From: Neptunomonas japonica JAMM 1380
GTDB lineage: Bacteria > Pseudomonadota > Gammaproteobacteria > Pseudomonadales > Balneatricaceae
NCBI RefSeq assembly: GCF_016592555.1
Contig: NZ_AP014546.1
Coordinates: 1,746,501 to 1,810,500, forward strand
Direction of reading: 5' to 3'
Length of the DNA: 64,000 nt
Positions 63,674 through 64,000 of the stretch are shown piece after piece. Under the pieces are notes generated by a model that made no database searches, was not told the origin of the DNA, and worked only from the letters and a program-made list of their open reading frames with translations. Both the position numbers and the translations under genes were made by a program. The stretch's first letter is position 1, and the number at the start of each line of letters is the position of its first letter.

Positions 63674-64000
63674 ATGCGTCTAAAAAAAATAGTGTTGCTT
63701 TCATGTGTGGCAGGGTTTCTTGTTGGTTGTTCTGCTTCAGCTGTTTCTAGAGATCAGCTGGGACAAACTTTGACGGTCGAAAGCCTTAAGTATTTGCCCG
63801 ATAAAGTATCTGAAACGTCAGGCCTGGCAGAGTTCGGTCGTTACCTTTGGACAATTAATGACAGCGGTGGGAAAGATTCTGTTTATGCATTTGATAAAAA
63901 AAGCTATGGCTTTGTTAAGCGGATAAAAATTGAGGATGCTAAGAACAAAGACTGGGAATCATTAGCTCAAGATGATGAAAGTTTATTTATTGCAGACTGC
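63674..64000 (+). CDS. Lipoprotein, SdiA-regulated/esterase-like beta-propeller type (truncated by window edge)
   Basis: The first 109 codons are visible. A lipoprotein signal peptide (MRLKKIVLLSCVAGFLVGC) is followed by SETSGLAEFGRYLWTINDSGGKDSVYAFD and AKNKDWESLAQDDESLFIADC, segments with the ETSGL...TINDSG and DWESLA pattern of outer-membrane-type propeller lipoproteins annotated as SdiA-regulated or esterase-like. The rest lies beyond position 64000, so the class is provisional. It is divergent from the glycosyltransferase. Confidence 0.7.
   Translation, partial: MRLKKIVLLSCVAGFLVGCSASAVSRDQLGQTLTVESLKYLPDKVSETSGLAEFGRYLWTINDSGGKDSVYAFDKKSYGFVKRIKIEDAKNKDWESLAQDDESLFIADC

Overview
The window reads as chromosome of a marine-type gammaproteobacterium, most like the Oceanospirillales/Oceanospirillaceae and more distantly Pseudomonas. 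The basis is moderate-to-low GC, dense coding on both strands, and gamma-type neighbourhoods: lexA-sulA next to dinG, topA with two small conserved genes, gpsA-sixA-DUF4892, prmB-aroC, and rne divergent from rluC. The genus cannot be fixed from the sequence alone. I saw no tRNA, rRNA, CRISPR array, insertion sequence or prophage.

Region 1-6.2 kb: a truncated S4-domain gene, a site-2-protease-like membrane peptidase, several small conserved genes, a GNAT acetyltransferase, a GFA-family zinc protein, and a coupled CobS-like AAA+ ATPase / CobT-like VWA pair without a chelatase large subunit in view.

Region 6.3-21.6 kb is the most distinctive part. It is a divergent cluster that reads as a complete route for a C3 sulfonate, most probably L-cysteate. 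On the minus strand are a CuyA-type cysteate sulfo-lyase, RidA, a SulP anion permease and a TauE/SafE sulfite exporter. On the plus strand are a three-part TRAP transporter, an alpha/beta hydrolase, a cytoplasmic molybdenum sulfite dehydrogenase (SoeABC-like) and an aldehyde dehydrogenase. The inferred flow is uptake by TRAP, cleavage by CuyA to pyruvate, ammonium and sulfite, clearing of the enamine by RidA, oxidation of sulfite to sulfate by SoeABC with electrons to quinone, and release of sulfite or sulfate by TauE and SulP. No dedicated regulator is present. The gap between cuyA and the TRAP genes is 755 bp, and the TRAP-hydrolase block looks richer in G/C-ending codons than its neighbours.

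Region 21.6-32.5 kb: small conserved genes, a 5'-nucleotidase, a low-molecular-weight phosphatase overlapping murB, a Cache-HAMP membrane sensor with no output domain followed by a GAF-GGDEF diguanylate cyclase, topB overlapping an RluA-type pseudouridine synthase, and a zinc-ribbon protein.

Region 32.7-45.6 kb: DNA maintenance and SOS genes. topA is followed by two small genes, then sulA-lexA face dinG across an intergenic region with three SOS boxes. Next come an RhlB-like RNA helicase, gpsA, sixA, a hydrolase, a DUF4892 protein and a patatin-like esterase.

Region 45.7-64 kb: folE, an Smr endonuclease-like gene, prmB, aroC, speE, and rne with 22 tandem copies of a 9-bp unit in its scaffold part. 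Then come a structured rne/rluC intergenic region, rluC overlapping a KfrA-like coiled-coil gene, cysB, thrH, radD, an Ala/Lys-rich lipoprotein, a methyltransferase, a PAP2 phosphatase and ArnT-like glycosyltransferase pair, and a truncated lipoprotein gene at the right edge.
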